Made by a program: the position numbers and the translations under genes
Assembly (NCBI GenBank): GCA_051155755.1
Contig: DAXETY010000029.1
Coordinates: 1-27,029 of the forward strand
Source of the DNA: DAXETY01 sp051155755
GTDB lineage: Bacteria; Desulfobacterota; Desulfobacteria; Desulfobacterales; SG8-13
Direction: 5' to 3'
Length of the DNA: 27,029 nucleotides
The notes under the pieces: model-generated
Told to the model about the DNA's origin: nothing
What the model saw: the letters and a program-made list of their open reading frames with translations, nothing else
The model's database searches: none
Shown: in pieces, positions 19,269 through 27,029 of the stretch
Numbering within the stretch: the stretch's first letter is position 1
Layout: the number at the start of each line of letters is the position of its first letter

Positions 19269-21143
19269 TCAGGCCAGTTCGTCGAAACGGCAGGTCAGCG
19301 TGACGCCGTCTCCGTCATAGGCGGTCTTGACCTTGTAGGGCAGCGTTTTGAAGAGCCGAATCATGGCCTTGTTATGCGGTGCGGTGTAGGCGATCAATCC
19401 GGATATGCCGTTTTCCCGCGCCGCATCGGCCAGTTTCCGCAGGATGCGTCGACCCAGCCCTTTGTTCTGGTATTGCTTGTTTACCGAAAATGCAACTTCC
19501 GCCATGTTGTTGTCCATCAGCAGCATGCTTTCGCCGACCGCGACGACCCGACCGAATCCGAATTCACCGACCACCGCCACCAGCGTCAGGTCCTTGACGT
19601 AGTCGATCTTGGATTTGGTTTCCACCTCCGAACGGCCGAAACTGGTCTTTTCGTGAAAGAACCTGGAAAAAACATCGTCTTTGTCCAATCCGTAATAGTG
19701 TTCCTGAATGCGGCGTTCGTCCACCGGCTTGGAAGGCCGAATGGTAATCTCTTCTCCGTCGGCTTCGAAGGTCTCTTCCAGCCGCACCGGGTAGATGGCG
19801 CGGGCGGCCTCGCCCAGAGACCGTTCGCTGCTGATCATGCCCAGTTTTTTGGCCGATTCGAACAGTTCTTCCCGAAAATCCGGATGGGCGATCGCGATCA
19901 TGCCCATGACCCGTTCCTGCAGACTTTTGCCGAACAGATTGACCACGCCGTATTCGGTGACCACATAGTGTACGTCGCCGCGGGGCACGACCACGGACAC
20001 GTCGCGTAACATGGGAACGATGTTGCTCGTTTTCCCGTCTTCGGAAGTGGAAAACAGCATCAGAATGGACTTGCCTCCGGGTGCCTTACGCGCCCCCCGC
20101 ACGAAATCGGCAATCCCGGAAACGCCGGCATAAAACGTGTTGGCCGATGCCTCGGCCACCACCTGACCGGTCAGATCCATCTGCTTGGCCACGTTCATCG
20201 ACACCATGCGATAATGACGGGAAATGATGAAGGGGTCATTGACATAGTCGGAAGGGCGAAAATCCACTGCCGGGTTGTCGTCGACGAAATCGTAGAGGTT
20301 GCGGGAGCCGATGGCCGCCGAGGCCACGATTTTACCTTCGTTGAAACCCTTGCGTCGATTGGTGATCACACCTTTGGCAAACAGATGCATGATGTCGTCG
20401 GTCAGGTACTGGGAGTGGATTCCCAGATCCTTTTTGTTTTCCAACGCTTGCAGTGTCGCCTGGGAGGCGGCATCCAGACCGATTTGAAGCGTGGACCCGT
20501 CGTCGATCAGACGGGCGATGTGCTGACCGATGCGGGCGGCGGTCTCGGACTGGGGGCTGCCGGCGACCGTTACCAGTTCTTCTTCGTGTTCTACGATGAC
20601 ATCCACGTCGTTGACGTGGATGAAGCTCTGCCCCAGCACACGGGGCATCTTGTCGTTGACCTGGGCAATGACGAAATCCGCAGCTCCGGTGGCCGCCAGC
20701 GTCACGTCCACTGAAATGCCCAGGCTCATCCAGCCGAAGTCGTCGGGAGGGGAGACCTGGACCATGGCAACGTTGATGGGCAATTTTTTGGTTTTGAAAA
20801 GTCCGGGAACATCCGAGATGTTCATGGGCGTGATGAATCGCAAGTTGCGGGCAATGGATTCGGCTTCGGCTGAGCCCAGGTAAATGGTTCGGATATTGAG
20901 ACTCATGTCCTGGGTGCGGTTGGCGATTGCCGTCAGAGATGTCGTCTCCTGGCTCATCATGCGGACGATTTCCAGGCCGGTCAGGTAGCGGGCTTTTTCG
21001 GAAAGCGCCCGCACCAGCTCCTGGGGCTCGCCGCAAGCCGATCCGATGAACACGCGTTGTCCCGGGCGGATCTCTCCAATTGCCTCGGCTGCACTGCGCT
21101 GTTTTTCGATGTAGTTGTCGGCCCAGTATTTGGATTCTGCCAC
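19269..21143 (-). CDS. Acetyl-CoA hydrolase/transferase fused to a GNAT acetyltransferase domain
   Basis: A 624-residue cytosolic protein. The N-terminal 440 residues are an acetyl-CoA hydrolase / 4-hydroxybutyrate CoA-transferase-type CoA transferase (PGQRVFIGSACGEPQELV near 26, ADFVIAQVNDKMP, RKGFNEGKIVASAAIGSRNLYDFVDDNPAV, VVTEYGVVNLFGKSLQER). From about 460 follows a GNAT N-acetyltransferase domain (EEITIRPS, NKGLGRRILRKL, PHNKAM). In family members the segment reads GIHSE or GIHTE with a catalytic Glu; here it reads GIHSQ (Gln245). I chose the GTG at 21143 because homologous proteins begin at about this point and a promoter lies just upstream; a longer frame to 21392 would overlap the DUF547 gene. 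GNAT fusions of this kind are common in Desulfobacterales-like organisms. Confidence 0.87.
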   Translation of the reverse strand: MAESKYWADNYIEKQRSAAEAIGEIRPGQRVFIGSACGEPQELVRALSEKARYLTGLEIVRMMSQETTSLTAIANRTQDMSLNIRTIYLGSAEAESIARNLRFITPMNISDVPGLFKTKKLPINVAMVQVSPPDDFGWMSLGISVDVTLAATGAADFVIAQVNDKMPRVLGQSFIHVNDVDVIVEHEEELVTVAGSPQSETAARIGQHIARLIDDGSTLQIGLDAASQATLQALENKKDLGIHSQYLTDDIMHLFAKGVITNRRKGFNEGKIVASAAIGSRNLYDFVDDNPAVDFRPSDYVNDPFIISRHYRMVSMNVAKQMDLTGQVVAEASANTFYAGVSGIADFVRGARKAPGGKSILMLFSTSEDGKTSNIVPMLRDVSVVVPRGDVHYVVTEYGVVNLFGKSLQERVMGMIAIAHPDFREELFESAKKLGMISSERSLGEAARAIYPVRLEETFEADGEEITIRPSKPVDERRIQEHYYGLDKDDVFSRFFHEKTSFGRSEVETKSKIDYVKDLTLVAVVGEFGFGRVVAVGESMLLMDNNMAEVAFSVNKQYQNKGLGRRILRKLADAARENGISGLIAYTAPHNKAMIRLFKTLPYKVKTAYDGDGVTLTCRFDELA

Positions 21144-21192
21144 AACGTCCCCCCGATACAGGTTGAATTCTCCCAATTCCCCGAACAACCTA

Positions 21193-21220
21193 CTTATAAT
21201 CACCCTGGCGTAAATCTCAA
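21193..21220 (-). promoter_or_regulatory. Possible promoter for the acetyl-CoA hydrolase/GNAT gene
   Basis: Minus-strand TTGAGA (21220-21215) and TATAAG (21198-21193) are 16 bases apart. A start near 21186 would give a leader of about 43 nt before the GTG at 21143, supporting that start. Confidence 0.5.
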
Positions 21221-21372
21221 TCCGCCCCAGGCCGATTCTTACCCGCGATGCGGATGCGTTGCGCCCCCAAAAAAAGGAATCGATTGATTCCGGAAGGGAT
21301 TTGTATTTTTCAGCCGTGTTTTCGGATGTGCCATGTATCGAAGGAAGGGCCTCCGGATTCCGCTTGCGGCGT

Positions 21373-22206
21373 TTACAGCCGGGCGGCATCATTCAGCGCC
21401 CAGTCATATTGGTCATCGGATATTTTCTGAATCTCTTCCAACTGATTCTGCAATGCCGTGCCGGCCCATTTTTTCAGGTGAGCGATCACCCCGGCGTCGT
21501 CGCCTCCGAAATCTTCCTGAAACCAGACGTATATGCTCGATACGATCAGCCGCCCGGCTTCGATCCGCGCGCCGCGGGGATGGTTGACATATTCACGGGC
21601 CCCCTTGTCGAGCAGGGCTTCGGTGTTGGCGGCGGTAAAGGCTTGTGTCTGCAGGTTTGGGCAACCGATGGAGGCGCAATTGACGCCGTAATGGATGCGG
21701 GGGTCCTTCCAGATCGGGCGCAGAATGCGATGTTCGATGTCATCCAGGCTCACGGGCTGGTCTTCAATCCGCACCAGTTTCTTTTTCCAGGGTCCGTCGG
21801 CAAAAAAGCCCGGGGAGATATCGATGTCCCGGATGCTGTCCACCGGATAGTGATCCAGTATGACCCGCACGGTCAGGGCATTGTAAAGGTTGATCCAGAA
21901 TGCCTTTTGCTCCGCGCGGTTGAGGCGGCTGACCGGCGATTGTTCCAGGTACTGCAGGTAGCGCTGCAGGGCGTTGGAGTCTTCTTCGGAGACCCCACCG
22001 TAGGCGAAGTAGTTGACTCCATCCGTACCGGCGGTAATGTAAGTTTTTACCATCCGGTCCCAGGTGCTGTGGTCCACCTGCAGCCGGGAGTCGGGATCAT
22101 GAGCGGTCCAGCGTTCCCAGAGTTCGGCGCTGGGGGCGCTCCGGACGGGCAGGGACGGCAGCAGCAGCAGTATCAAAACGGCGGCGGACAAACGCATAGC
22201 TCTCAT
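21373..22206 (-). CDS. DUF547 secreted protein
   Basis: A 277-residue protein with an N-terminal signal peptide (about 1-24) and a DUF547 domain. Characteristic segments are RAEQKAFWINLYNALTVRVILDHYP, FFADGPWKKKLVRI, SLDDIEHRILRP and IHYGVNCASIGCPNL. The conserved Cys and His in YGVNCASIGCP recall a thiol-type active site, but DUF547 has no established biochemical role. AAGGAGG is five bases before the ATG at 22206. It ends 230 bases before the next gene's start on the same strand, and its 3' end overlaps only the discarded upstream extension of that gene. Family is secure; function is unknown. Confidence 0.88.
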   Translation of the reverse strand: MRAMRLSAAVLILLLLPSLPVRSAPSAELWERWTAHDPDSRLQVDHSTWDRMVKTYITAGTDGVNYFAYGGVSEEDSNALQRYLQYLEQSPVSRLNRAEQKAFWINLYNALTVRVILDHYPVDSIRDIDISPGFFADGPWKKKLVRIEDQPVSLDDIEHRILRPIWKDPRIHYGVNCASIGCPNLQTQAFTAANTEALLDKGAREYVNHPRGARIEAGRLIVSSIYVWFQEDFGGDDAGVIAHLKKWAGTALQNQLEEIQKISDDQYDWALNDAARL

Positions 22207-22241
22207 GAAAACCTCCTTGCGATCGGTTCGTGCCTAAAAAA

Positions 22242-22265
22242 CCGGATGCATCCGGCCCCCCCCCC
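22242..22265. repeat. 14-bp palindrome followed by a C10 tract
   Basis: CCGGATGCATCCGG (22242-22255) is a perfect palindrome and is followed at once by ten C residues (22256-22265). It lies just upstream of the DUF547 gene and could be an operator, or simply a homopolymer slippage site. Confidence 0.5.
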
Positions 22266-22375
22266 GGGTGTCAGGGCATTCAGACCGGGTTGTTCATCCA
22301 ATATAACCGTTTTGGGCCGGATGCCAATCCGATGGCTAACCGATGGTCTGTTTGCACGGCCGAACCTTACATCCA

Positions 22376-22400
22376 ACGAAAATGAGCGTTTCAAACGCTC
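22376..22400 (-). terminator. Probable intrinsic terminator after the S51 peptidase gene
   Basis: On the minus strand GAGCGT-TTGAA-ACGCTC (22400-22384) starts within the stop codon of the S51 gene and is followed by ATTTTCG. The stem is perfect but only six bases and the T-run is short. Confidence 0.5.
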
Positions 22401-23124
22401 AAATCAGGTGCAGGATGGCGCCGGTCCGGTAGTATTCGACCCTGCCGCTGCGATACAGCGTGACGCCGCCTGCTCCACAAACCCGCCAGCGGCCTTCTTC
22501 GGCTTCGGTCAGCAATGCGGTTTCCTCGTCGATGCCGATCAGCGTGTGATGCGGTAGTTGTCCGCGCAGACGTTCGACCCAGTGACTTCCGAAACGGTTG
22601 TGGTGCGGCAGCACGCAACTGCGCTGCAGCAGGCCGAGTCCCGGGGACAACTGCCCCTTGTGAGGATCAAAAAAATGACTGCACAGCACCATGGCCCCGG
22701 CGCTGCTGCCGGCGATCAATGCGCCGCGGCGAAAGGCTGTCAGCATGGCTTTCCAGGCCGGCGTGCGGTACAGACTCCGGGCCAGATAGCCGGGAAAGCC
22801 GCCCAGCATGTAAATCAGCCGCGCGTTGCGAAGTTCGGTGGAGATGGCGACATCGGCTGCAGAGGAACGGTCGAGGAGGGGAATCACACGGGTGTTGCGG
22901 GCACCGAGCTGCTGGAACCAGCGCTTTCCGTTGCTTCCGGCCCGCTCGTGGTTGTTGTCCGCGGCGGCGGCGGTGGGGACAATGCAGACCGGGGCATCGA
23001 ATCCGCCGGCCAACGCAATGCCCCGCAGATCCGCCGCTTTCATTCTTCCACCGAACTCGTTGCCCCCGGCCAGCAGAATGTTTCCCCGGCGGCGCAACGG
23101 CGGCAATGCTTGCGGCAGCGGCAT
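22399..23124 (-). CDS. Peptidase S51 / cyanophycinase-like protein
   Basis: A 241-residue cytosolic serine hydrolase of the S51 family (alpha-aspartyl dipeptidase PepE / cyanophycinase CphB group). It shows NILLAGGNEF at 15-24, MLGGFPG, the nucleophile elbow GSSAGAM with Ser141, LPHHNRFGSHW with the likely catalytic His, and IGIDEETALL. S51 enzymes cleave peptides after Asp or beta-linked aspartyl bonds. The ATG overlaps the stop of the upstream aminotransferase gene by one base (TAATG), so the two are translationally coupled. No cyanophycin synthetase gene is present, so a peptide-processing role is as likely as cyanophycin use. Family is secure; substrate is unknown. Confidence 0.85.
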   Translation of the reverse strand: MPLPQALPPLRRRGNILLAGGNEFGGRMKAADLRGIALAGGFDAPVCIVPTAAAADNNHERAGSNGKRWFQQLGARNTRVIPLLDRSSAADVAISTELRNARLIYMLGGFPGYLARSLYRTPAWKAMLTAFRRGALIAGSSAGAMVLCSHFFDPHKGQLSPGLGLLQRSCVLPHHNRFGSHWVERLRGQLPHHTLIGIDEETALLTEAEEGRWRVCGAGGVTLYRSGRVEYYRTGAILHLI

Positions 23125-24257
23125 TACGGCAGACCCCGCAACAGGCGCCCCAGACGGCGGGCGCCTTCCCGCAGGGTTTTTTCACCGTAGTGAACGAAAC
23201 ACAGGCGGAGGTAGTTCTCCTTGTCCCGGGCGGGTGTGAACCGCACACCGGGTTGGAAGCCGACGCCCGCTTTTCGAGCGGCATTCAACAAACGGTATGC
23301 ATCCACCCCCGGCGGCAGTCGGAGCCACACGAAGTATCCGCCTTCGGGGGGGTGAAAGGATACCGAATCCGGCAAATGCCGCCGCAGGGCGTCCACCAGG
23401 GCCCCGGCCCGACGGCGATAAACGTCGATGAGATGGTTCAGGTACTGTTGCTGCAGGCCCAGCTCCAGCGCACTTTGCACCATCGCCGCTGTGAAGGGAT
23501 TCTGTCCGCCGCCGCTGAGCAGCACGCCGCTGGCGGTGAATTGGTCAATGTATTTCCGGGGGGTCTGAATCCAGCCCAGGCGAAGGCCGGGTGCCAGGAT
23601 TTTCGAAAACGAACCCAGAGAAAGCACGCGATCGGCCCCTGCCAAGGACGCCAGCGGCGGCGGTGGCGGCGCTGTGTAGGCCAGAAACTGATAGACTTCG
23701 TCGGCGACGATGGTGAACTCATGGGATCGGCTGAGCGCCAGGAGTTTATGGCGACGGGACTCGCACAGCGTAACACCGGCCGGGTTGTGGTAGACCGGCA
23801 TTGTATAGAGAAAGGCCGGTCGAACCTCGGCGAGTCTGGCCTCCAGCGCTTCGATGATCAGCCCGTGTTCGTCGGTGGGCACGCCCACCAGGTTCAGGTG
23901 CCGGTCGGCGAACAACCGCAGGGCCAGAAAGTAGGTGGGTTCTTCAACGAAGATCGTGTCACCGGGCCGGGTCAAAACCGTGCAAATCATCTCCAGGGCA
24001 CCGGTGACGCCGGCGGTGACCATGAGGCCGTCCGGCGCCACGGTTCCGGAGCAGTTGTGGCGCAGGAACTCCGCCAGAGCGGCGCGGAAATAACCGTTGC
24101 CCGCCTCACAGCCGTACTGCAGGATCTCGGGGTCGAACCGCTGCAGCCGATGTTGAACGGCCCGGCGGACCGGCTCGGTCGGCAGCAACGCCGGATCGGG
24201 CTGTCCAATTCCCAGATCGATCCGATTCGCGGTCGGTTTCAACTGTGCGATCTGCAT
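23124..24257 (-). CDS. PLP-dependent aminotransferase, class I/II (2-aminoadipate type)
   Basis: A 377-residue cytosolic aminotransferase of fold type I. Key signatures are DLGIGQPDPALLP near 14, YGCEAGNGYFRAALAEFL, DEVYQFLAY (Asp186 binds the PLP ring nitrogen) and GSFSKILAPGLRLGW with Lys219 forming the Schiff base. The sequence is closest in style to MocR/2-aminoadipate aminotransferases (LysN-like), which act on several amino acids, so the substrate cannot be named. I chose the ATG at 24257 because GGAG is six bases upstream; a TTG four codons earlier is the alternative. It is coupled to the S51 peptidase gene through a TAATG overlap. Confidence 0.88.
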   Translation of the reverse strand: MQIAQLKPTANRIDLGIGQPDPALLPTEPVRRAVQHRLQRFDPEILQYGCEAGNGYFRAALAEFLRHNCSGTVAPDGLMVTAGVTGALEMICTVLTRPGDTIFVEEPTYFLALRLFADRHLNLVGVPTDEHGLIIEALEARLAEVRPAFLYTMPVYHNPAGVTLCESRRHKLLALSRSHEFTIVADEVYQFLAYTAPPPPPLASLAGADRVLSLGSFSKILAPGLRLGWIQTPRKYIDQFTASGVLLSGGGQNPFTAAMVQSALELGLQQQYLNHLIDVYRRRAGALVDALRRHLPDSVSFHPPEGGYFVWLRLPPGVDAYRLLNAARKAGVGFQPGVRFTPARDKENYLRLCFVHYGEKTLREGARRLGRLLRGLP

Positions 24258-24601
24258 GTCCGGCTCCAATCCCTTCTCGATATTTTCCGGAAAAGACCCG
24301 TGATGCGGGCGAAAAAAGCGGTTTTAAGCATTTCACCTGAAGGAAGTTTCGGGCCAAACAAATGCGTTATACGGCATTCCCAGGCCGGCTGCAACCATGC
24401 TCCGTTAACGGAATGCAGTTTCAATTTCCGGATCCCGATCACCATTTCGACATTCGGGCACCGGCGCGGTTTCCGAAAAATGTGTCGCCATTAAAGTGGT
24501 TTCGCCGCCCCGTTTTTCAGGTGGCCGGAATTTTGCATTGCGGGACCTGGCCGGATTCCACAAACGGACATAACGCATTGTTGTCAAAGATGGAGGTACA
24601 C
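24258..24601. other. Intergenic region between divergent genes
   Basis: 344 bp between the aminotransferase (minus) and the OmpA lipoprotein (plus). It must carry promoters for both, but I see no pair of hexamers good enough to name. No gene is supported; the open frame through this stretch on the plus strand is only a 5' extension of the lipoprotein frame. Confidence 0.4.
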
Positions 24602-25270
24602 ATGAAAAGAATTGCATTCGGCTGGGTGGCTTTCGGACTTTGCCTGTCTATGATTACGGCCGGTTGTACCATCGATCCTTACACCCGGGAAAAAAAGGTC
24701 AGCAATACGGCGATCGGCGCCGGAGTGGGCGCCGCCGGCGGCGCAGCGGTCGGCGCGATGACCGGGGACGGTTCCCGCGAGCGCAAAAAACACATGCTGA
24801 TCGGTGCCGGAGTGGGCGCCGTCGCCGGCGGCAGCGTGGGTGCCTACATGGACTACCAGGAAGCCCAACTGCGCAAACGTCTGGACCGCACCGGCGTCAG
24901 TGTCAGCCGGCAGGGGGACGATATTCACCTCAATATGCCCGGGCACCTGACGTTTTCAACCGGCTCCTACGCGATTAAACCGGAATTTTACGATGTGTTG
25001 AATTCGGTGGCCCTGGTTCTGGACGAGTACCATCGCACCACCGTCAACGTCGCCGGCCACACCGACAGTGTGGGGCAGAAAGGCTATAACCAAACGCTGT
25101 CCGAACGAAGAGCCCGCAGTGTCGCCGGCTATCTGGGCGCTCAGGGCATCGACGGGCAGCGGTTTATCGTTCGGGGATACGGGGAAAGCCGACCGCTCGC
25201 CTCTAATGGTACGCCGGCCGGTCGCGCCACCAACCGGCGGGTGGAGATCACCATTTCTCCGGCCATGTAG
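24602..25270 (+). CDS. OmpA-family lipoprotein with glycine-zipper domain (YiaD-like)
   Basis: A 222-residue outer-membrane lipoprotein. The signal peptide ends in a lipobox (ITAGC, Cys22). Residues about 36-80 contain two glycine-zipper repeats (AIGAGVGAAGGAAVGAM and LIGAGVGAVAGGSVGAY) that may insert in or oligomerise at the membrane. Residues about 110-222 form an OmpA-C peptidoglycan-binding domain (LTFSTGSYAIKPEF, VAGHTDSVGQKGYNQTLSERRA, GYGESRPLASN, NRRVEITISP). The ATG at 24602 has GGAGG five bases upstream, while the frame is open much further upstream without signal. The order matches YiaD-type lipoproteins. It likely helps tether the outer membrane to the wall. Confidence 0.9.
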   Translation: MKRIAFGWVAFGLCLSMITAGCTIDPYTREKKVSNTAIGAGVGAAGGAAVGAMTGDGSRERKKHMLIGAGVGAVAGGSVGAYMDYQEAQLRKRLDRTGVSVSRQGDDIHLNMPGHLTFSTGSYAIKPEFYDVLNSVALVLDEYHRTTVNVAGHTDSVGQKGYNQTLSERRARSVAGYLGAQGIDGQRFIVRGYGESRPLASNGTPAGRATNRRVEITISPAM

Positions 25271-25427
25271 GGGGCATTGCGTTCGCCGCTCCGAAGCCCG
25301 GGGTGGAAACAAAAAACAACCGTTTTCTGAAGGGCCGAAGCCGGCCGGCCTCAGGTGCTTTGTGTCGCCCATAGGAAAAGTGCCTGCGGCCGTCGCGCGC
25401 TTCTCTCCGGCAAGAGTGTTGCAGTAT

Positions 25428-25493
25428 GGCATTGGATCTGCGATAAATACGCTGATCCAATGCCGTGCATTCCCGCTGCAGGACCCCTGCAGC
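25428..25493 (+). promoter_or_regulatory. Two tandem hairpins upstream of the acyl-CoA ligase gene
   Basis: Hairpin 1 (25428-25464) has GGCATTGGATC and GATCCAATGCC as an 11-bp stem, then a T:T mismatch and an inner GCG/CGC pair around ATAAATA. Hairpin 2 (25475-25493) is GCTGCAGG-ACC-CCTGCAGC, a perfect 8-bp stem with a 3-nt loop. Neither is followed by a T-run. They end 37 bases before the ATG of the ligase gene and could be an operator pair or a structured 5' leader. Confidence 0.55.
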
Positions 25494-25530
25494 CGGTACG
25501 CGCAATCTTCACGGAGAAAGGAGCCCTGCC

Positions 25531-27029
25531 ATGACGACCAAGCCGATTGATCGAACCCCTTCCGCATACCCGTTTCCGCTCTTGATCCGCCATCTTCTCG
25601 ATACCCCTCGCCTTTACGCACCCAAACAGCAGATCGTCTATCGAGACACCATGCGTTACGACTATGCCACCCTTTACGGTCGCATTCAGAGACTGGCCGG
25701 CGCCCTGGCCGAGCTCGGTGTGCGGCCCGGCGACACGGTGGCGGTGATGGACTGGGACAGCCATCGCTACCTGGAATGTTTTTTCGCCGTTCCCATGATG
25801 GGAGCGGTTCTGCACACCATCAACGTCCGGCTGTCGGTCGAGCAGCTGCTTTACACCATTCAACACGCCGAAGACGACGTGATCCTGGTGAACACCGATT
25901 TCCTGCCCATGCTGGAAAAAATCGGCGATCGACTGGAGCGTGTAAAGAAAATCGTTCTGATTTCCGATGCCGCCGTGCTGCCTCAGACACCGCTGACGGT
26001 GACCGGCGAGTACGAAGCGTTGCTGCGGGAGCAAGCCGGGGGATACGAATTTCCCGACTTCGACGAGAACACCCGGGCCACCACCTTTTATACCACCGGC
26101 ACCACCGGAAAGCCCAAAGGCGTCTATTTCAGCCACCGCCAGCTGGTATTGCACACTTACGGGATTCTGGCGGGGCTTTGCGGTTTTCATACCCAGGCTC
26201 CGGTCAGCTCCGCCGACGTATACATGCCGATTACGCCGATGTTTCACGTACATGCCTGGGGCATTCCGTACCTGATGACCCTGCTGGGCGCCAAACAAGT
26301 CTATCCCGGTCGATACGAACCGGAGATGCTGCTCAAACTGATTGACCGGGAAAAGGTCACGTTCTCTCACTGCGTGCCGACGATCATGCACATGCTGCTC
26401 AATAGTGCGGCGGTGGAGACGGTCGATCTTTCCGGCTGGAAGGTCATTATCGGCGGCTCCGCCCTGCCGCGGGGAATGTGTCGGGCTGCCATGGAACTGG
26501 GCATCAACCTGTACACCGGTTACGGTATGTCGGAAACCTGCCCGGTGCTGACGCTGGCCAACCTGAAGCCCGCCATGCTCGACTGGCCGCAGAACCGCCA
26601 GGTGGAAGTGCGTTGTCGAACCGGGCTGCCGATACCCAACGTGCAACTGGAAATCGTCACCCCCGAAGGCAAGCCGCTGCCCCATGACGGCAATTCCACC
26701 GGCGAGGTGGTGGTGCGGGCCCCCTGGCTCACCCAGGGATACCTCAAAGACCCGGAGCAAAGTGAAATGCTCTGGCGCGACGGCTGGCTGCACACCGGTG
26801 ACGTCGGTTTTATCGATCCGGAAGGCTATCTGCAGATTACCGACCGGATCAAGGACGTGATCAAAACCGGCGGAGAATGGATTTCGTCACTGGCGCTCGA
26901 GGATTTGATCAGCCAGCACGAAGGCGTCAGTGAGGCCGCTGTGATCGGGGTTGCCGATGAAAAATGGGGGGAGCGTCCCCTGGCGCTGATTGTGCCGAAA
27001 AAAGATTGGCGCGGAAAACTGGACGAAAG
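25531..27029 (+). CDS. Fatty-acyl-CoA synthetase (AMP-binding), 3' partial
   Basis: The first 499 codons of an acyl-CoA ligase that activates medium- or long-chain fatty acids with ATP and CoA; the gene runs off the right edge. ANL-superfamily motifs are present in order: TTGTTGKPKGV (P-loop, around 190), TGYGMSET (around 330), WLHTGDVGF (around 420) and DRIKDVIKTGGEWIS (hinge, around 440). The catalytic C-terminal lysine is beyond the window. The sequence resembles the AlkK/FadD-like medium-chain ligases, with FHVHAWGIPY and the MDWDSHRYLE region. The ATG at 25531 has AAAGGAG seven bases upstream. The long reverse frame over it has no conserved features. Family is secure; chain-length range is inferred. 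Confidence 0.92.
   Translation, partial: MTTKPIDRTPSAYPFPLLIRHLLDTPRLYAPKQQIVYRDTMRYDYATLYGRIQRLAGALAELGVRPGDTVAVMDWDSHRYLECFFAVPMMGAVLHTINVRLSVEQLLYTIQHAEDDVILVNTDFLPMLEKIGDRLERVKKIVLISDAAVLPQTPLTVTGEYEALLREQAGGYEFPDFDENTRATTFYTTGTTGKPKGVYFSHRQLVLHTYGILAGLCGFHTQAPVSSADVYMPITPMFHVHAWGIPYLMTLLGAKQVYPGRYEPEMLLKLIDREKVTFSHCVPTIMHMLLNSAAVETVDLSGWKVIIGGSALPRGMCRAAMELGINLYTGYGMSETCPVLTLANLKPAMLDWPQNRQVEVRCRTGLPIPNVQLEIVTPEGKPLPHDGNSTGEVVVRAPWLTQGYLKDPEQSEMLWRDGWLHTGDVGFIDPEGYLQITDRIKDVIKTGGEWISSLALEDLISQHEGVSEAAVIGVADEKWGERPLALIVPKKDWRGKLDE

Noticed and set aside
21144..21392. Longer N-terminus for the acetyl-CoA hydrolase/GNAT protein
   Set aside because: It would overlap the DUF547 gene, cross a likely promoter, and add 83 residues with no family similarity.
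22515..24494. A 659-codon open frame on the plus strand
   Set aside because: It lies opposite the S51 peptidase and aminotransferase genes, both with intact catalytic motifs; it is Arg/Gln/Gly-rich as expected of antisense frames in GC-rich DNA.
25351..26793. A 480-codon open frame on the minus strand
   Set aside because: It lies opposite the acyl-CoA ligase, whose ANL motifs are complete; the minus frame has no recognisable domain.
1..27029. tRNA, rRNA, CRISPR, insertion sequence or prophage
   Set aside because: I found no tRNA-like cloverleaf, no regularly spaced repeats, no transposase or integrase and no phage structural gene. Absence is by reading only.

Overview
This 27 kb window looks like ordinary chromosomal sequence from a GC-rich, Gram-negative bacterium. 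A Desulfobacterales-like (Desulfosarcina-type) sulfate reducer is my best guess. The reasons are two OmpA-family lipoproteins including a Pal, an acetyl-CoA hydrolase fused to a GNAT domain, a cNMP/CBS/DUF294 protein, a TIGR04211-type SH3 protein and the high-GC codon use. This placement is inference; there is no rRNA or other phylogenetic marker here. I see no tRNA, rRNA, CRISPR array, transposase or phage gene.

Layout. 1-2409: the 3' part of a P2-like P-type ATPase gene, overlapping a membrane-anchored NERD-domain gene. 2433-4534 (minus): a gene fusing DAHP synthase to prephenate dehydratase, preceded by a promoter, a leader peptide with five consecutive Phe codons, competing hairpins and an intrinsic terminator. 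Together these form a complete phenylalanine attenuator. 4622-4708: an inverted-repeat element. 4794-8095: a TruC-like pseudouridine synthase facing a cNMP-cNMP-CBS-CBS-DUF294 signalling protein. 8473-10177: an SH3/coiled-coil membrane protein, a small Cys protein and Pal. 10247-12665: a TrmB-like methyltransferase and a CDF metal exporter, with a 550 bp gene-free gap between them. 12994-14672: a transpeptidase-only penicillin-binding protein behind a perfect consensus sigma70 promoter, then a Cys-rich zinc protein. 14990-17499: a metallophosphoesterase overlapping a ParB-like/RAM fusion gene, facing an atypical PlsC acyltransferase. 17500-19212: repeats, a secreted protein of unknown function and a small Cys-rich protein. 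19269-22206: the acetyl-CoA hydrolase/GNAT fusion and a DUF547 secreted protein. 22399-24257: an aminotransferase and an S51 peptidase, translationally coupled. 24602-27029: an OmpA/glycine-zipper lipoprotein and a fatty-acyl-CoA ligase that runs off the window.

The genes do not form one pathway. Themes are cell envelope (Pal, OmpA lipoprotein, PBP, PlsC, SH3 protein), aromatic amino-acid synthesis under attenuation control, and acyl-CoA metabolism. The strongest observation is the Phe attenuator in front of the two-step fusion enzyme. Next is a two-copy element (8349-8450 minus, 11537-11654 plus) in which a 42-nt core and similarly placed small hairpins recur, so it may be an unrecognised structured RNA or dispersed repeat. 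Several enzymes carry substitutions at catalytic positions: NERD, acetyl-CoA hydrolase, PlsC, metallophosphoesterase and the P-type ATPase M6 motif.
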